Part shown: positions 38,098 to 47,792 of the stretch, piece by piece
Position numbering within the stretch: position 1 is the stretch's first letter
Layout of the letters: every line of letters starts with the position of its first letter
DNA from: an uncultured Lachnobacterium sp.
GTDB lineage: Bacteria > Bacillota > Clostridia > Lachnospirales > Lachnospiraceae
NCBI GenBank assembly: GCA_900550545.1
Contig: URSS01000006.1
Span: 30,871 to 94,870, forward strand
Direction: 5' to 3'
DNA: 64,000 bases
The notes under the pieces: model-generated
The model's database searches: none
Seen by the model: only the letters and a program-made list of their open reading frames with translations
What the model was told of the DNA's origin: nothing
Program-made: the position numbers and the translations under genes

Positions 38098-39114
38098 ATG
38101 AGTAATAATATTTATGCAATTGATTTTGGAACATGTAATTTCAAAGTATTCAGCAAATCCAGCGGCAAAATCGTAACCGAAAAAAATACGATTGCTGTCA
38201 TTAATAAAAATCAGATTTATGCATATGGCGATGACGCATATGCAATGTATGAAAAGGCACCGGAGACAATCAATGTGATGTTTCCAGTTGCTACAGGAGT
38301 GATTGCAGATTACAATTTTCTGCAGACCATGATTTTTGATTATATTGAGCATAAACTGAAAGGAAAAACAAAGAATGCAGAGTATCTTGTAGCGGTACCA
38401 ACCGATATTACTGATGTCGAGAAGCGCGCATTCTTTGAGTTGTTCTTTAAAAGCAAATATCGTCCAAAGAATGTATTGCTTTGTGAAAAACCACTTGCTG
38501 ATGCTGTTGGATTAGGGCTTGATATCAACGAACCTACAGGTGTGATGGTTGTTGATATGGGTGCTGACACGATTGAGATTTCCGTAATCTCTTTAGGCGG
38601 TCTTGTATTGAGCGACCTGATGCATTTTGGTTCTAACCGATTGGATGAATCTATCATCAGTTACATTCGCCGCGAGTTCAATCTCGTAATTGGTCAAAAG
38701 ACTGCGAAGTCATTAAAAGAGGAACTGGGTTCTGCTTTGCCTGGAAGAGAAGAGACTATGGTTGTTGTGGGACTGGATGTTGTCAGCGGTCTTCCGGTAG
38801 AACGTGAAATCAGTGCTGAAGTTGTTTATGAAGCAATCAAAGGAAATCTGGAATCCATCTGTTCTTCCGTCAAACTGATTCTGGAGAAAACTCCACCAGA
38901 ACTTGCAAAAGATATTATTCATGCAGGAATTTATATTACCGGAGGCGGATCCAAGATTCAGGATCTGGATCAGTTATTCACAGAAATCACTAACATTAAG
39001 GTAAATACCTGTGATGATCCGGAAGAGAGTGCTGTACGTGGTCTTTCCAAGATTGCAACAGATTCGAAATACAAAAGAATTCCGTTCTCAATGAAAAATA
39101 ATAACTTAAAATAA
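38098..39114 (+). CDS. mreB: Rod-shape determining actin homologue MreB
   Basis: A 338-residue bacterial actin. The N-terminus YAIDFGTCNFKV is the phosphate-1 motif, VVDMGADTIEISVIS the phosphate-2 motif and GIYITGGGSKIQDLDQ the adenosine motif. It organises the elongation machinery with MreC, MreD, RodA and PBP2. ATG 38098 follows AAGGGAGAGG. A head-to-tail cluster mreB-mreC-mreD-PBP2-minD-minE-rodA follows. Confidence 0.95.
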   Translation: MSNNIYAIDFGTCNFKVFSKSSGKIVTEKNTIAVINKNQIYAYGDDAYAMYEKAPETINVMFPVATGVIADYNFLQTMIFDYIEHKLKGKTKNAEYLVAVPTDITDVEKRAFFELFFKSKYRPKNVLLCEKPLADAVGLGLDINEPTGVMVVDMGADTIEISVISLGGLVLSDLMHFGSNRLDESIISYIRREFNLVIGQKTAKSLKEELGSALPGREETMVVVGLDVVSGLPVEREISAEVVYEAIKGNLESICSSVKLILEKTPPELAKDIIHAGIYITGGGSKIQDLDQLFTEITNIKVNTCDDPEESAVRGLSKIATDSKYKRIPFSMKNNNLK

Positions 39115-39129
39115 TAAATAGAGGGTTTC

Positions 39130-40083
39130 ATGAAAAAGAGTCGTAGTTACCGAAACAAAAAGAAACATTTATCAAGTAAATATTTATTACTGATTCTTTC
39201 CGGTGTCTGTATCATCGCAATATTTGTAAGCCTTGTATTTAATATTTCCGGAGGCCCGTTAAATACGGTAGCCGGTTATGTATTCGTTCCTATGCAAAAG
39301 GGAATCAATTCTGCCGGCTCCTGGATTTCTTCAAAGGCAAACGATTTCAAGACACTTGGGGAAGTTCTTCAGGAAAACAAAGATTTGCAAAAACAGGTGG
39401 ATGATCTGACCGTAGAATTAAATACAACAAAATTAGAGCAGTATGAGCTTGACAACTATCGGGAATTATTAGATCTGGATAAACAATACGCAGATTATGA
39501 TAAGGTAGCAGCCAATGTGATTGCCATGGATGGAACCAACTGGTTTTCCACTTTTACAATTGATAAAGGTGAGAAACAAGGCATTGCAAAAGGCATGAAT
39601 GTCATTGCTGGCAAGGGACTGGTCGGTATTGTTACGGATGTAGGACCAAATTATGCAAAAGTCCGTAGTATCATTGATGATTCGAGCAATGTCAGCGCTA
39701 TGGTTCTTACTACAAAAGATAACTTTAATGTCAGCGGCAGCCTGATGTCCATGAACAAGAGTAAGGTCTTACCTTTTTCAGAATTACGTGATGAAAAGAA
39801 TAAGGTAAAACAGGGTGATCCTGTTGTTACTTCCTACGTTTCAGATAAATATCTGCAGGGTATTCTGATTGGATATATCTATGAGGTGGAAGACAATGCA
39901 AACAACCTCACGAAATCCGGAAGTATTACACCGGTTGTTGATTTTCAACATTTACAGGAAGTTCTTGTCATTACAACGGTAAAAGATACAGGAAGTTTTT
40001 CGTCCGGAACAGAGGATACTGAAGAAAGTACACAGACAGATACTCAGGATACACAGGATACGCAGACACAGGGCAACGAATAA
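39130..40083 (+). CDS. mreC: Rod-shape determining protein MreC
   Basis: A 317-residue protein with a basic N-terminus, one membrane helix (about 20-42), a coiled coil (about 70-115) and the double beta-barrel domain (about 120-285). The tail (about 290-317) is low-complexity Thr/Gln/Glu/Asp. It links MreB to the periplasmic PBPs. 16 bp after mreB, 13 bp before mreD. Confidence 0.93.
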   Translation: MKKSRSYRNKKKHLSSKYLLLILSGVCIIAIFVSLVFNISGGPLNTVAGYVFVPMQKGINSAGSWISSKANDFKTLGEVLQENKDLQKQVDDLTVELNTTKLEQYELDNYRELLDLDKQYADYDKVAANVIAMDGTNWFSTFTIDKGEKQGIAKGMNVIAGKGLVGIVTDVGPNYAKVRSIIDDSSNVSAMVLTTKDNFNVSGSLMSMNKSKVLPFSELRDEKNKVKQGDPVVTSYVSDKYLQGILIGYIYEVEDNANNLTKSGSITPVVDFQHLQEVLVITTVKDTGSFSSGTEDTEESTQTDTQDTQDTQTQGNE

Positions 40084-40095
40084 TGGGAGAGGATT

Positions 40096-40620
40096 ATGCG
40101 TAGAAAAATTGTACTTTTTATCATTGTAACCATATGCTTTCTCTTACAGACAACCATATTTCCTTCTCTGACATTTGCAAACATTGCACCGAATCTTCTG
40201 CTTATTGTGGTCGCCTCCTTCGGCTTGATGCGTGGTAAGAAAGAAGGTCTGTGGATTGGTTTCTTTTGCGGACTGCTTATCGACATATTTTGTGGTTTTT
40301 ATCTTGGCGTATATGCTTTACTTTATATGTACATCGGTTACATCAATGGCATGTTCAAGAAATATTTTTATCCGGATGACATCAAATTACCGATGGTCAT
40401 GATTGGAGCAAGTGATATTGCCTGTAACCTTGTAATTTATTTTGTAATGTTTTTAATGAGAAGTAAATTTAAATTCTGGTATTATTTATCTTCCATAATT
40501 ATTGCGGAATTTGTTTATACAATGGTTATTACCATCTTTCTTTATTTTATTCTTCTAAAGATTAACCAAAGTTTGGAAGCATATGAGAAAAAAAGGAGAT
40601 CAACAAAATTTGAGTTATGA
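40096..40620 (+). CDS. mreD: Rod-shape determining membrane protein MreD
   Basis: A 174-residue protein made almost entirely of membrane helices (about five), starting MRRKIVLFIIVTICFLLQTTIFPSLTFANIAPNLLL, typical of MreD. It partners MreC in the elongasome. Its last bases overlap the PBP2 start. Confidence 0.9.
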   Translation: MRRKIVLFIIVTICFLLQTTIFPSLTFANIAPNLLLIVVASFGLMRGKKEGLWIGFFCGLLIDIFCGFYLGVYALLYMYIGYINGMFKKYFYPDDIKLPMVMIGASDIACNLVIYFVMFLMRSKFKFWYYLSSIIIAEFVYTMVITIFLYFILLKINQSLEAYEKKRRSTKFEL

Positions 40621-43417
40621 TATTAAAGAGTTCCTGAAGAAATTCTTCAGCTCACGGTTATTTGTTTTAGCAGCAGTATTTATCATTTTATTTGCAACAA
40701 TTATCATCCGTGTTTTTACACTGCAGATTGTAAATGGTAAATCTTATCAGGAAAATTTTTCTCTACTCATTCAGCAGACACGTCCGGTTGAAGCTGCAAG
40801 AGGAAACATATATGACAAAAACGGCAAACTGTTAGCTTACAATGAGCTTGCATACTCATTATCAATTATCGATAATTCGACTTATTCCAGCACAGACGAA
40901 AAGAATGAATCTCTTAATTCTGAACTTGCAGAAATTTTGACTGTTCTGGATGAAAATGGAGAGTCCATCACAAACGATTTTAAAATCCAGTTAAATAAAG
41001 ATGGTACATACAGCTTTACGGTTACCGGTACATCATTAGATCGTTTTCGTGCGGACATCTTCGGCAAGAGCAATATTGATGATCTGTCATATAATGATGC
41101 ATATCAGTTCGACGAAGCGAAAGCGACCGCTGAACAGATTATGAACTATATGATGGGAGAAAAAAAATATAATATTTCAGATGCTTATTCACAAAAAATT
41201 GCTTATGAAATTGTTGTTATCCGTTATGCAATTGATGGAAATTTTTATGCACGTTACAAAGAAGTCAAATTTGCAACTGATGTATCGGACAAGACAGTCG
41301 CTTATGTCAATGAACATATTGATGATCTGAATGGTATTTCGGTGAATGAAGATATGATCCGTAAATACAATTACAGTGAATATTTTTCTTCTATTATTGG
41401 TTACACTGGAAGAATTTCAGAAACGGAATATAACGACCTCAAAGATGAAGATGACAGTTATACACAAAATGACACGATTGGCAAGGCAGGATTAGAGCAG
41501 TATTATGAATCCTATCTTCGTGGTAAAAATGGCGAGAGCAAATTTTATATTGACAATGTCGGTCGAATCACAGAAGTTATCAGCAATACAGATTCGATTG
41601 CCGGAAATGATTTATATCTGAGTATTGATGCCGATTTACAAAAGGCAACGTATCTTGCACTGCAAAATGAAATTGCAGCAGTTGTATACTCAAATATTAA
41701 AGAAGGCAATATTTCTATGAATGAGGTTTATACTGCTTTAATCGGCAATAGCGTGATTAATACAGAGCATTTTAAAACGAAAAAGGCATCGGATACAGAA
41801 AAAGCAGTACTGAATAGTTTCAAATCTACACAGAAAACAAAATTGAATAAAATCAAGCAGGAACTGACTTCTTCTCCAGAAACATTAAATGAAATGTCCG
41901 ATGAGACGTTAGATGAATTTACGTATATTATACAGATGCTGAAGGAGAAGACTGTTCTTCTCAAAGATGAAATCGATGAAAATGATGCCACCTATAAGCA
42001 ATGGAAAGATCAGAAAATCAGTCCAAAAGAGTATTTAAAATATTGCATTAATCAGCATTGGATCGACATCAGTCTTCTGGAGGTCGATGAAGAATATGCG
42101 GACTCTACAGAAATATATGATGCACTTTGCAATTATATTCTGAAAAATATAAAAAAGGATACTGAGTTTACTAAAATCATCTATCAATATATGATTGAAC
42201 GTGGAGAGGTCACTCCCCGTCAACTTTGTCTGCTGTTGTTCGATCAAGGTGTGCTTGACTATGATGATGCTACTGTCAATAAATTAAAAAATGGAACGTT
42301 ATCACCAGCATCTTTTATTATGCAGAAAATCAATAATATAGAGATTACACCTGCGCAGCTGGCTATAGAGCCATGCACTGGTTCATGCATCGTGACAGAC
42401 GAAAAGACGGGTGAAATTCGTGCAATGGTGAGTTACCCTGGATATGATAATAATAAAATGGCAAATGGCGTAAATGCAGATTATTATAATGCTTTGCAGA
42501 AGGATAAATCAAACCCTTTATATAATTATGCTACACAGCAGCGTACAGCACCAGGTTCTACCTTTAAACTTGTTTCTGCGACTGCAGGATTGGCGGAAAA
42601 TGTAATTACTGTTTCCGACAAAATCCGATGTACTGGAATTTATAATGATATTGAAAATAAACCAAAATGTTGGATTTATCCGGGAAGCCATGGACTTGAT
42701 AATGTATCAGAAGCAATTCGTGATTCGTGTAATGTATTTTTCTATACGGTAGGAAATCGTCTTGCACAGAAGAAAACAGGAAGTTATAATGATGCAAATG
42801 GTATAGATCTAATCCAAAAATATGCCCATATTTATGGACTGGATGAAAAAACGGGGCTCGAAATCGTAGAAAATCAGTCAAAGATTGCAACAGAGTTCCC
42901 TGTCATGGCTGCAATTGGACAGAGTGATAATAACCTTACCACGGTTGCTCTTTCCCGTTATGTGACGGCTGTCGCATCTGGTAAAAAATATAATTACCAG
43001 CTGATGAATAAAATTGTTGATGTCGATGGTAACACTGTGGCAGAGTACAAACCAGATTATGAAAACATTTCCGGAACACTCACGAGTACACAGTGGGATG
43101 CCATTCATTCTGGTATGCGTGAAGTGGTAACTACCATGGATCGTTTCCAGGGATTTGATATTGCGGTAGCAGGTAAAACAGGTACCGCCCAACAGACCGG
43201 GCATGCCAACCATGGATTATTTATTGGATATGCACCTTACGATAACCCGGAGATTACAATTGCCGTACGTATTGCAAACGGTTACAGTTCTCATAATGCA
43301 GCAACTGCAGCTAGAAATGTCATTTCTTACTATTATGGTGAAACCAAAATGGATGATCTAAAAGAAATGAAAGCATCCGGTGCCAGCGGTCACACGGGTA
43401 ATTCCGTTGCCGATTAG
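40610..43417 (+). CDS. Penicillin-binding protein 2 (elongation transpeptidase) with a large insertion
   Basis: A 935-residue class B PBP: one N-terminal membrane helix (about 17-37), a dimerisation module, and a transpeptidase domain with S650-TF-K653, S706-C-N708 and K856-T-G858. Normal PBP2 proteins are about 600-700 residues. The extra length is a helical, charged stretch of about 200-240 residues (about 345-585) between the LYLSIDADLQKAT segment and the start of the transpeptidase domain. I prefer TTG 40610, which follows AAAAGGAGAT by 10 nt, over the upstream ATG 40583. It is in the mre operon. Confidence 0.88.
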   Translation: MSYDIKEFLKKFFSSRLFVLAAVFIILFATIIIRVFTLQIVNGKSYQENFSLLIQQTRPVEAARGNIYDKNGKLLAYNELAYSLSIIDNSTYSSTDEKNESLNSELAEILTVLDENGESITNDFKIQLNKDGTYSFTVTGTSLDRFRADIFGKSNIDDLSYNDAYQFDEAKATAEQIMNYMMGEKKYNISDAYSQKIAYEIVVIRYAIDGNFYARYKEVKFATDVSDKTVAYVNEHIDDLNGISVNEDMIRKYNYSEYFSSIIGYTGRISETEYNDLKDEDDSYTQNDTIGKAGLEQYYESYLRGKNGESKFYIDNVGRITEVISNTDSIAGNDLYLSIDADLQKATYLALQNEIAAVVYSNIKEGNISMNEVYTALIGNSVINTEHFKTKKASDTEKAVLNSFKSTQKTKLNKIKQELTSSPETLNEMSDETLDEFTYIIQMLKEKTVLLKDEIDENDATYKQWKDQKISPKEYLKYCINQHWIDISLLEVDEEYADSTEIYDALCNYILKNIKKDTEFTKIIYQYMIERGEVTPRQLCLLLFDQGVLDYDDATVNKLKNGTLSPASFIMQKINNIEITPAQLAIEPCTGSCIVTDEKTGEIRAMVSYPGYDNNKMANGVNADYYNALQKDKSNPLYNYATQQRTAPGSTFKLVSATAGLAENVITVSDKIRCTGIYNDIENKPKCWIYPGSHGLDNVSEAIRDSCNVFFYTVGNRLAQKKTGSYNDANGIDLIQKYAHIYGLDEKTGLEIVENQSKIATEFPVMAAIGQSDNNLTTVALSRYVTAVASGKKYNYQLMNKIVDVDGNTVAEYKPDYENISGTLTSTQWDAIHSGMREVVTTMDRFQGFDIAVAGKTGTAQQTGHANHGLFIGYAPYDNPEITIAVRIANGYSSHNAATAARNVISYYYGETKMDDLKEMKASGASGHTGNSVAD

Positions 43418-43455
43418 TCACATAGATAACTAAATACTAACAGGAGGTTTATTTC

Positions 43456-44268
43456 ATGGGTGAAGCAATTGTATTCACTTCAGGAAAAGGCGGTGTTGGC
43501 AAGACTACAACGATTGCGAATATCGGCGCAGGACTTTCACGGTTAGATAAAAAAGTCGTTATGTTAGATACTGACATGGGACTTCGAAATTTGGACGTTG
43601 TAATGGGAATGGAAGATCAGATACAGTATAATCTGATTGATTTACTGGAAAATCAGTGTCGTTTAAAGCAGGCATTGATCAAGGACAAGCGGTATTCGAA
43701 TCTATATATGATACCGGCAGCGCTTCGCTGCAAAAAGATTCGAGATTATGAAAGTAAACTTTATACAGTGATTTCTCATTTGAAACAGGAATTTGATTAT
43801 TGTCTGATTGACTGTCCGGCAGGGATTGATGATGGTTTTCATTTTGCAGTCTCTGCCGCTGACCGGGCACTGGTAGTCACAACGCCACACATATCTGCAG
43901 TACGGGATGCCGGACAGGTATTATATCTATTGGAAAGTCAAAGGCTTTCACAGGTAGACCTGCTTATCAATTCTTACAATTCAAGAATGGTCCGAAAGCA
44001 TGATATGCTCTCAAAAAAAGATATAGAAGAAATTCTTGGGATAAAAAGTATTGGAGTTATTCCGGTGGATGACAAGGTGATCATCAGCCAGAATAAGGGA
44101 ATTCCTGTTTTATCTCTACATTCAAAATCTGCAAGAGCGTTTATGAATGCGGCGCGTTTACTGGACAGTCCACGGGTCATTCCGATAGATTTAAATCCAG
44201 AAGATCCATGCACCAAGCGTAGCATGCTGCATCATTCTTCAGGAAAGGAATGTGGAAATGAGGCATAA
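43456..44268 (+). CDS. minD: Septum-site ATPase MinD, apparently without a canonical membrane-targeting tail
   Basis: A 270-residue deviant-Walker ATPase: SGKGGVGKTTT (9-19), DTDMGLRNLDVVMG, and DCPAGIDDGF. It should activate division inhibition or place proteins with MinE. The usual amphipathic C-terminal helix (K-rich with FL..LF) is not visible; the end is DPCTKRSMLHHSSGKECGNEA. No minC lies upstream between PBP2 and minD (38 bp gap). It overlaps minE by 11 nt. Confidence 0.9.
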   Translation: MGEAIVFTSGKGGVGKTTTIANIGAGLSRLDKKVVMLDTDMGLRNLDVVMGMEDQIQYNLIDLLENQCRLKQALIKDKRYSNLYMIPAALRCKKIRDYESKLYTVISHLKQEFDYCLIDCPAGIDDGFHFAVSAADRALVVTTPHISAVRDAGQVLYLLESQRLSQVDLLINSYNSRMVRKHDMLSKKDIEEILGIKSIGVIPVDDKVIISQNKGIPVLSLHSKSARAFMNAARLLDSPRVIPIDLNPEDPCTKRSMLHHSSGKECGNEA

Positions 44269-44461
44269 CGCAGAAATGACTGGCAGCATTGCCAGAGAAC
44301 GATTAAAGTTTATGATTGAATCCGGGCAGATGGAAAATTCTCCCAACCTTATGGAACGGATGAAAAAAGAAATATCTGAGATTATTTCCAGATATTATGA
44401 TATATCTGCTGAGAACTATGAGATAAAAGTGATTTTAAAACAAAATAAGAAAAGAGCATAA
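44258..44461 (+). CDS. minE: Short MinE-like topological factor
   Basis: A 67-residue protein. TGSIARERLKFMI matches the anti-MinCD helix and NLMERMKKEISEIISRYYDI the first half of the topological domain. The N-terminal membrane-targeting residues (LLDFF-type) are absent, and the final beta strand is cut short after IKVILKQNKKRA. ATG 44258 follows AAGGAA; GTG 44252 is an alternative. It is the direct partner of minD. Confidence 0.85.
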   Translation: MRHNAEMTGSIARERLKFMIESGQMENSPNLMERMKKEISEIISRYYDISAENYEIKVILKQNKKRA

Positions 44462-44462
44462 G

Positions 44463-45575
44463 ATGTTAAAACAATACAAACTACGAAATTACCATTTCCA
44501 ACTGGTTATTTACATTGCAATATTGAATATCATAGGAATTCTTATCATAGGAAGTGCCAAGCATTCCGTACAGAAAATGCAGATTGTCGGATTTGTTTTA
44601 GGACTGATCGTGATGACAGTTGTATCACTGATGGATTATTCCTTTTTACTCCGATTTACGCCTTTATATTATTTTGGAATCATAGCATTACTGGTTGGAG
44701 TTCAGATTTTTGGATCATCTGCGGGTGGTGCACAGCGATGGATTTCCATTGCAGGAATACGTTTTCAGCCTTCTGAGCTTGCAAAAATTGTAATTATACT
44801 GGTTTTTTCATATTATTTTGGAAAACATCAGGACCATATAAACAATGTTAAGACGCTCATTATCTCTTTCGCACTCGTTTCTGTGCCATTAGTACTAATT
44901 TTAAAGCAGCCAGATACTTCAACTACGATTGCAGCTGCATTAATTTTTATTAGCCTCTTGTTTATTGCGGGATTAAGTTATAAAATAGTATTAACAGTAA
45001 TTGGCATTAGCATTCCGATTGGAATCATAGGAATTACTATGATTATTCGTATGGCCCAAAGCAGCAGTGACAGCGATTATCGTTTTGGTCGAATTATGGC
45101 CTGGCTTTATCCTACGGACGGAAGATGGTCTGATCAGGCTGCGCAACAACAAAATTCAATTATGGCAATTGGTTCGGGGCAGCTGTGGGGCAAGGGATTG
45201 AACAATTCTGTTGCAACATCCATGAAAAATGCGAATTATATTATTGAGCCGCAGACAGATTTTATTTTTGCGGTAGCAGGAGAAGAGTTAGGATTTGTCG
45301 GAACCATGATTATTATCCTTTTATTGCTCTTTATCGTGATTGAATGTATTTTGATTGGAAGAAAAGCAAAAGACTTGTCAGGCCGGCTGATTTGTTGTGG
45401 TATGGCAGCTCTTGTAGGTTTTCAAAGTATTTTTAATATTTTTGTAGCCACCGGACTTATGCCGAATACTGGTATTCCACTTCCATTTGTCAGTTATGGA
45501 TTAACATCACTCGTGACGTTATATATGGGAATGGGGTTTGTATTGAATGTAGGATTACAACCGAAAAAATATTAG
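44463..45575 (+). CDS. rodA: RodA/FtsW/SpoVE-type peptidoglycan polymerase
   Basis: A 370-residue SEDS glycosyltransferase with about 10 membrane helices. GGAQRWISIAGIRFQPSELAKI and the GIPLPFVSYG segment near the end are family hallmarks. Its place after mreBCD, PBP2 and minDE favours RodA, working with the class B PBP of the cluster. One base separates it from minE. Confidence 0.9.
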   Translation: MLKQYKLRNYHFQLVIYIAILNIIGILIIGSAKHSVQKMQIVGFVLGLIVMTVVSLMDYSFLLRFTPLYYFGIIALLVGVQIFGSSAGGAQRWISIAGIRFQPSELAKIVIILVFSYYFGKHQDHINNVKTLIISFALVSVPLVLILKQPDTSTTIAAALIFISLLFIAGLSYKIVLTVIGISIPIGIIGITMIIRMAQSSSDSDYRFGRIMAWLYPTDGRWSDQAAQQQNSIMAIGSGQLWGKGLNNSVATSMKNANYIIEPQTDFIFAVAGEELGFVGTMIIILLLLFIVIECILIGRKAKDLSGRLICCGMAALVGFQSIFNIFVATGLMPNTGIPLPFVSYGLTSLVTLYMGMGFVLNVGLQPKKY

Positions 45576-45590
45576 GGGAGGGTAGCTTCA

Positions 45591-45986
45591 ATGAATATAG
45601 GACTTGTAGCACATGATTCAAAAAAGAAACTTATGCAGAACTTTTGCATTGCCTATCGAGGCATATTAGCAAAAAATGAACTTTTTGCCACTGGTACAAC
45701 AGGCCGTCTGATCGAAGAGGTTGCAAATCTGCAGATACATAAATATCTGGCAGGACATCTTGGAGGTTCTCAGCAGCTCGGAGCGCAGATTGAACACAAT
45801 GAGATTGATCTGGTGATTTTTTTGCGGGATCCGTTAAAGCCAAAGTCACATGAGCCAGATGTTAACAGTATTGTACGACTTTGTGATGAACACAATATTC
45901 CGCTGGCAACAAATCTTGCCACTGCAGAACTTTTAATTAAATCATTGGACAGAGGAGATTTGGATTGGCGTGAAATGTACAAATAA
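45591..45986 (+). CDS. mgsA: Methylglyoxal synthase
   Basis: A 131-residue enzyme turning dihydroxyacetone phosphate into methylglyoxal. AHDSKKKLM, ATGTTGRLI, GHLGGSQQLGA and FLRDPLKPKSHEPD are the phosphate-binding and catalytic segments. Its presence next to rodA is conserved in clostridia. It overlaps the next gene by 17 nt. Confidence 0.93.
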   Translation: MNIGLVAHDSKKKLMQNFCIAYRGILAKNELFATGTTGRLIEEVANLQIHKYLAGHLGGSQQLGAQIEHNEIDLVIFLRDPLKPKSHEPDVNSIVRLCDEHNIPLATNLATAELLIKSLDRGDLDWREMYK

Positions 45987-46941
45987 AAACTTCAAAACAA
46001 AACTGCTATGTATTTTATGCATAGCAGCTATTTTTATGACTGGATGTGGATTCCAAAAAGAAACAATTGAAAACCCCTATTCTTTGTATGCGTCTTCTTC
46101 CACTGCATCAACTGGTCAATTATTTGCTCAAAATCTGTGTGTTACGGATGATGTCAATTATGGTACAGACAAAGTAGATTCGAAGCTGGCAGAAGGCGCC
46201 GGCGTATTTAACCTTGACACTAAAGAAGTTTTATACAGTCAGAATCTGTTCGAAAAATTGTATCCTGCAAGTACAACCAAAATTCTGACCGCATATATTA
46301 TAATCAAATATGGAAATTTGGATGACAAGGTAACAGTTAGTCCAAAAGCTGTATCCAATCTGGCTGGTTCTTCCCTCTGTGGGGTACAGGCAGGGGACCA
46401 GTTGACGGTCCGCGATCTGTTGTATGGTCTGATGCTCGTAAGTGGTAACGATGCAGCAAATGTCCTCGCAGAATATTATTCAGGTTCTGTAGAGAAGTTT
46501 GCAAAAGTGATGAATAAGGAAGCAAAGGCACTTGGTGCAACTAAAAGCCATTTTGTAAACGCCAATGGTTTACCGGATGAAAAGCATTATACTTCGGTAT
46601 ATGATATGTATCTAATTTTTCAGGAAGCAATAAAACTTCAGGATTTTGTAGATATCATAAAGACAGATTCCATTGACGTCTCCTATGCGGATGCCAGTGG
46701 AAATACTGTTTCCAAGACTTGGGAAAATACGAATCAATATCTTAAGGGTGAGACACAATCTCCGGATGGAATAACGGTAATTGGCGGAAAGACAGGTACA
46801 ACGAATGCTGCTGGATATTGTCTTGTTCTTTATTCCCAAAATAAAAAGGGACAGGATATTATCAGTATTGTATATAAGGGAGAGTCACGTTCTTCCATGT
46901 ATACGCTCATGAACGAAATTCTTTCATCCTTTGCGAAATAG
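45970..46941 (+). CDS. D-alanyl-D-alanine carboxypeptidase, predicted lipoprotein
   Basis: A 323-residue S11-family PBP: S101-TT-K104, S158-G-N160 and K274-T-G276. The signal peptide ends in MTGC with Cys26, suggesting lipid anchoring. No long C-terminal amphipathic domain as in DacA is present. GTG 45970, with AGGAG about 12 nt upstream, overlaps mgsA by 17 nt. It trims pentapeptides in the wall. Confidence 0.87.
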   Translation: MKCTNKNFKTKLLCILCIAAIFMTGCGFQKETIENPYSLYASSSTASTGQLFAQNLCVTDDVNYGTDKVDSKLAEGAGVFNLDTKEVLYSQNLFEKLYPASTTKILTAYIIIKYGNLDDKVTVSPKAVSNLAGSSLCGVQAGDQLTVRDLLYGLMLVSGNDAANVLAEYYSGSVEKFAKVMNKEAKALGATKSHFVNANGLPDEKHYTSVYDMYLIFQEAIKLQDFVDIIKTDSIDVSYADASGNTVSKTWENTNQYLKGETQSPDGITVIGGKTGTTNAAGYCLVLYSQNKKGQDIISIVYKGESRSSMYTLMNEILSSFAK

Positions 46942-46944
46942 TGA

Positions 46945-46973
46945 TTGTATTTTATGTGCATATAGACTATAAT
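46945..46973 (+). promoter_or_regulatory. Sigma-A promoter of the P-loop gene
   Basis: TTGTAT at 46945-46950 and TATAAT at 46968-46973, 17-bp spacer, after the carboxypeptidase stop. The 5' leader is about 58 nt. Confidence 0.6.
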
Positions 46974-47037
46974 TATATCAACGGATAACAATTTTTTATG
47001 TATTTTTACAATATTCCAATTGTCAGGAGGGTGTGCC

Positions 47038-47460
47038 ATGATTGAAATCATATGTGGGGAAAAGGGAAAAGGAAAAACAAAAGTATTACTGGATAAGGTA
47101 AACAGTTCCATCGCAACAGCAGCGGGAAATGTTGTTTATCTGGATAAAAGTCAAAAGCATATGTATGAGTTAAATAACAAAGTACGTTTGATTAATGTAG
47201 TTGACTATCCGATTACCAATTGTGATGAATTTTTAGGTTTTATCTGTGGAATCGTTTCACAGGATCATGATTTAGAAGAAATGTATTTAGACAGCTTCTT
47301 AACAATTGCAGCGATTGATTCAGATGCTGATATTGTAAAATCGATTGAAAAATTGGATATTATTAGCGAAAAATACAAAGTTCGATTTATTTTGAGTGTA
47401 TCAAAAAACAAAGAAGATTTGCCAGAATGTGCAAAGGCAAAGTTAATTAAAGCTTTGTAA
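47038..47460 (+). CDS. Small P-loop protein of unknown function
   Basis: A 140-residue protein with an N-terminal Walker A GEKGKGKT (7-14). The later part (SIEKLDIISEKYKVRFILSVSKNKEDLPE) looks like an ATPase core without further domains. I do not recognise a function; twitching-motility names given to such proteins are probably misleading. ATG 47038 follows AGGAGGGTG. It is monocistronic, with its own promoter and terminator. Confidence 0.8.
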   Translation: MIEIICGEKGKGKTKVLLDKVNSSIATAAGNVVYLDKSQKHMYELNNKVRLINVVDYPITNCDEFLGFICGIVSQDHDLEEMYLDSFLTIAAIDSDADIVKSIEKLDIISEKYKVRFILSVSKNKEDLPECAKAKLIKAL

Positions 47461-47466
47461 AGAGAT

Positions 47467-47492
47467 GAGGGTTGCGATGCAACCCTCTTTTT
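47467..47492 (+). terminator. Intrinsic terminator of the P-loop gene
   Basis: GAGGGTTGC (47467-47475), loop GAT, GCAACCCTC (47479-47487), then TTTTT. A near-ideal rho-independent terminator. Confidence 0.92.
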
Positions 47493-47510
47493 ACTACACA
47501 CTTATTTGAT

Positions 47511-47717
47511 TTAATCATCAAATGAAGAACGGATTCTTCCATAAAAACTGATGATATAAAGTCCACTCAGTCCCACAAGTGCATAAATTATGCGTGTCAG
47601 CCATGTACCATTTCCAAAAAGAAACGACACCAGATTAAATTGAAAAAAGCCAATGAGTCCCCATACAATGCATCCGATGATTGCCAATGTAAGAAGCGTA
47701 TTGTCAAGCCATTTCAT
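47511..47717 (-). CDS. DUF378 (YuzA-like) small membrane protein
   Basis: A 68-residue protein with two membrane helices (MKWLDNTLLTLAIIGCIVWGLIGFF... and LTRIIYALVGLSGLYIISF), matching DUF378/YuzA. ATG 47717 follows AGGAGG on the reverse strand by about 9 nt; the longer upstream frame is not needed. No function is known. Confidence 0.8.
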   Translation of the reverse strand: MKWLDNTLLTLAIIGCIVWGLIGFFQFNLVSFLFGNGTWLTRIIYALVGLSGLYIISFYGRIRSSFDD

Positions 47718-47792
47718 GTGTTTTACCTCCTCTTTGTTTTTATTCATGATTAGTATTTCCAAAAATATGAAAAATATACAATTACCATAATA

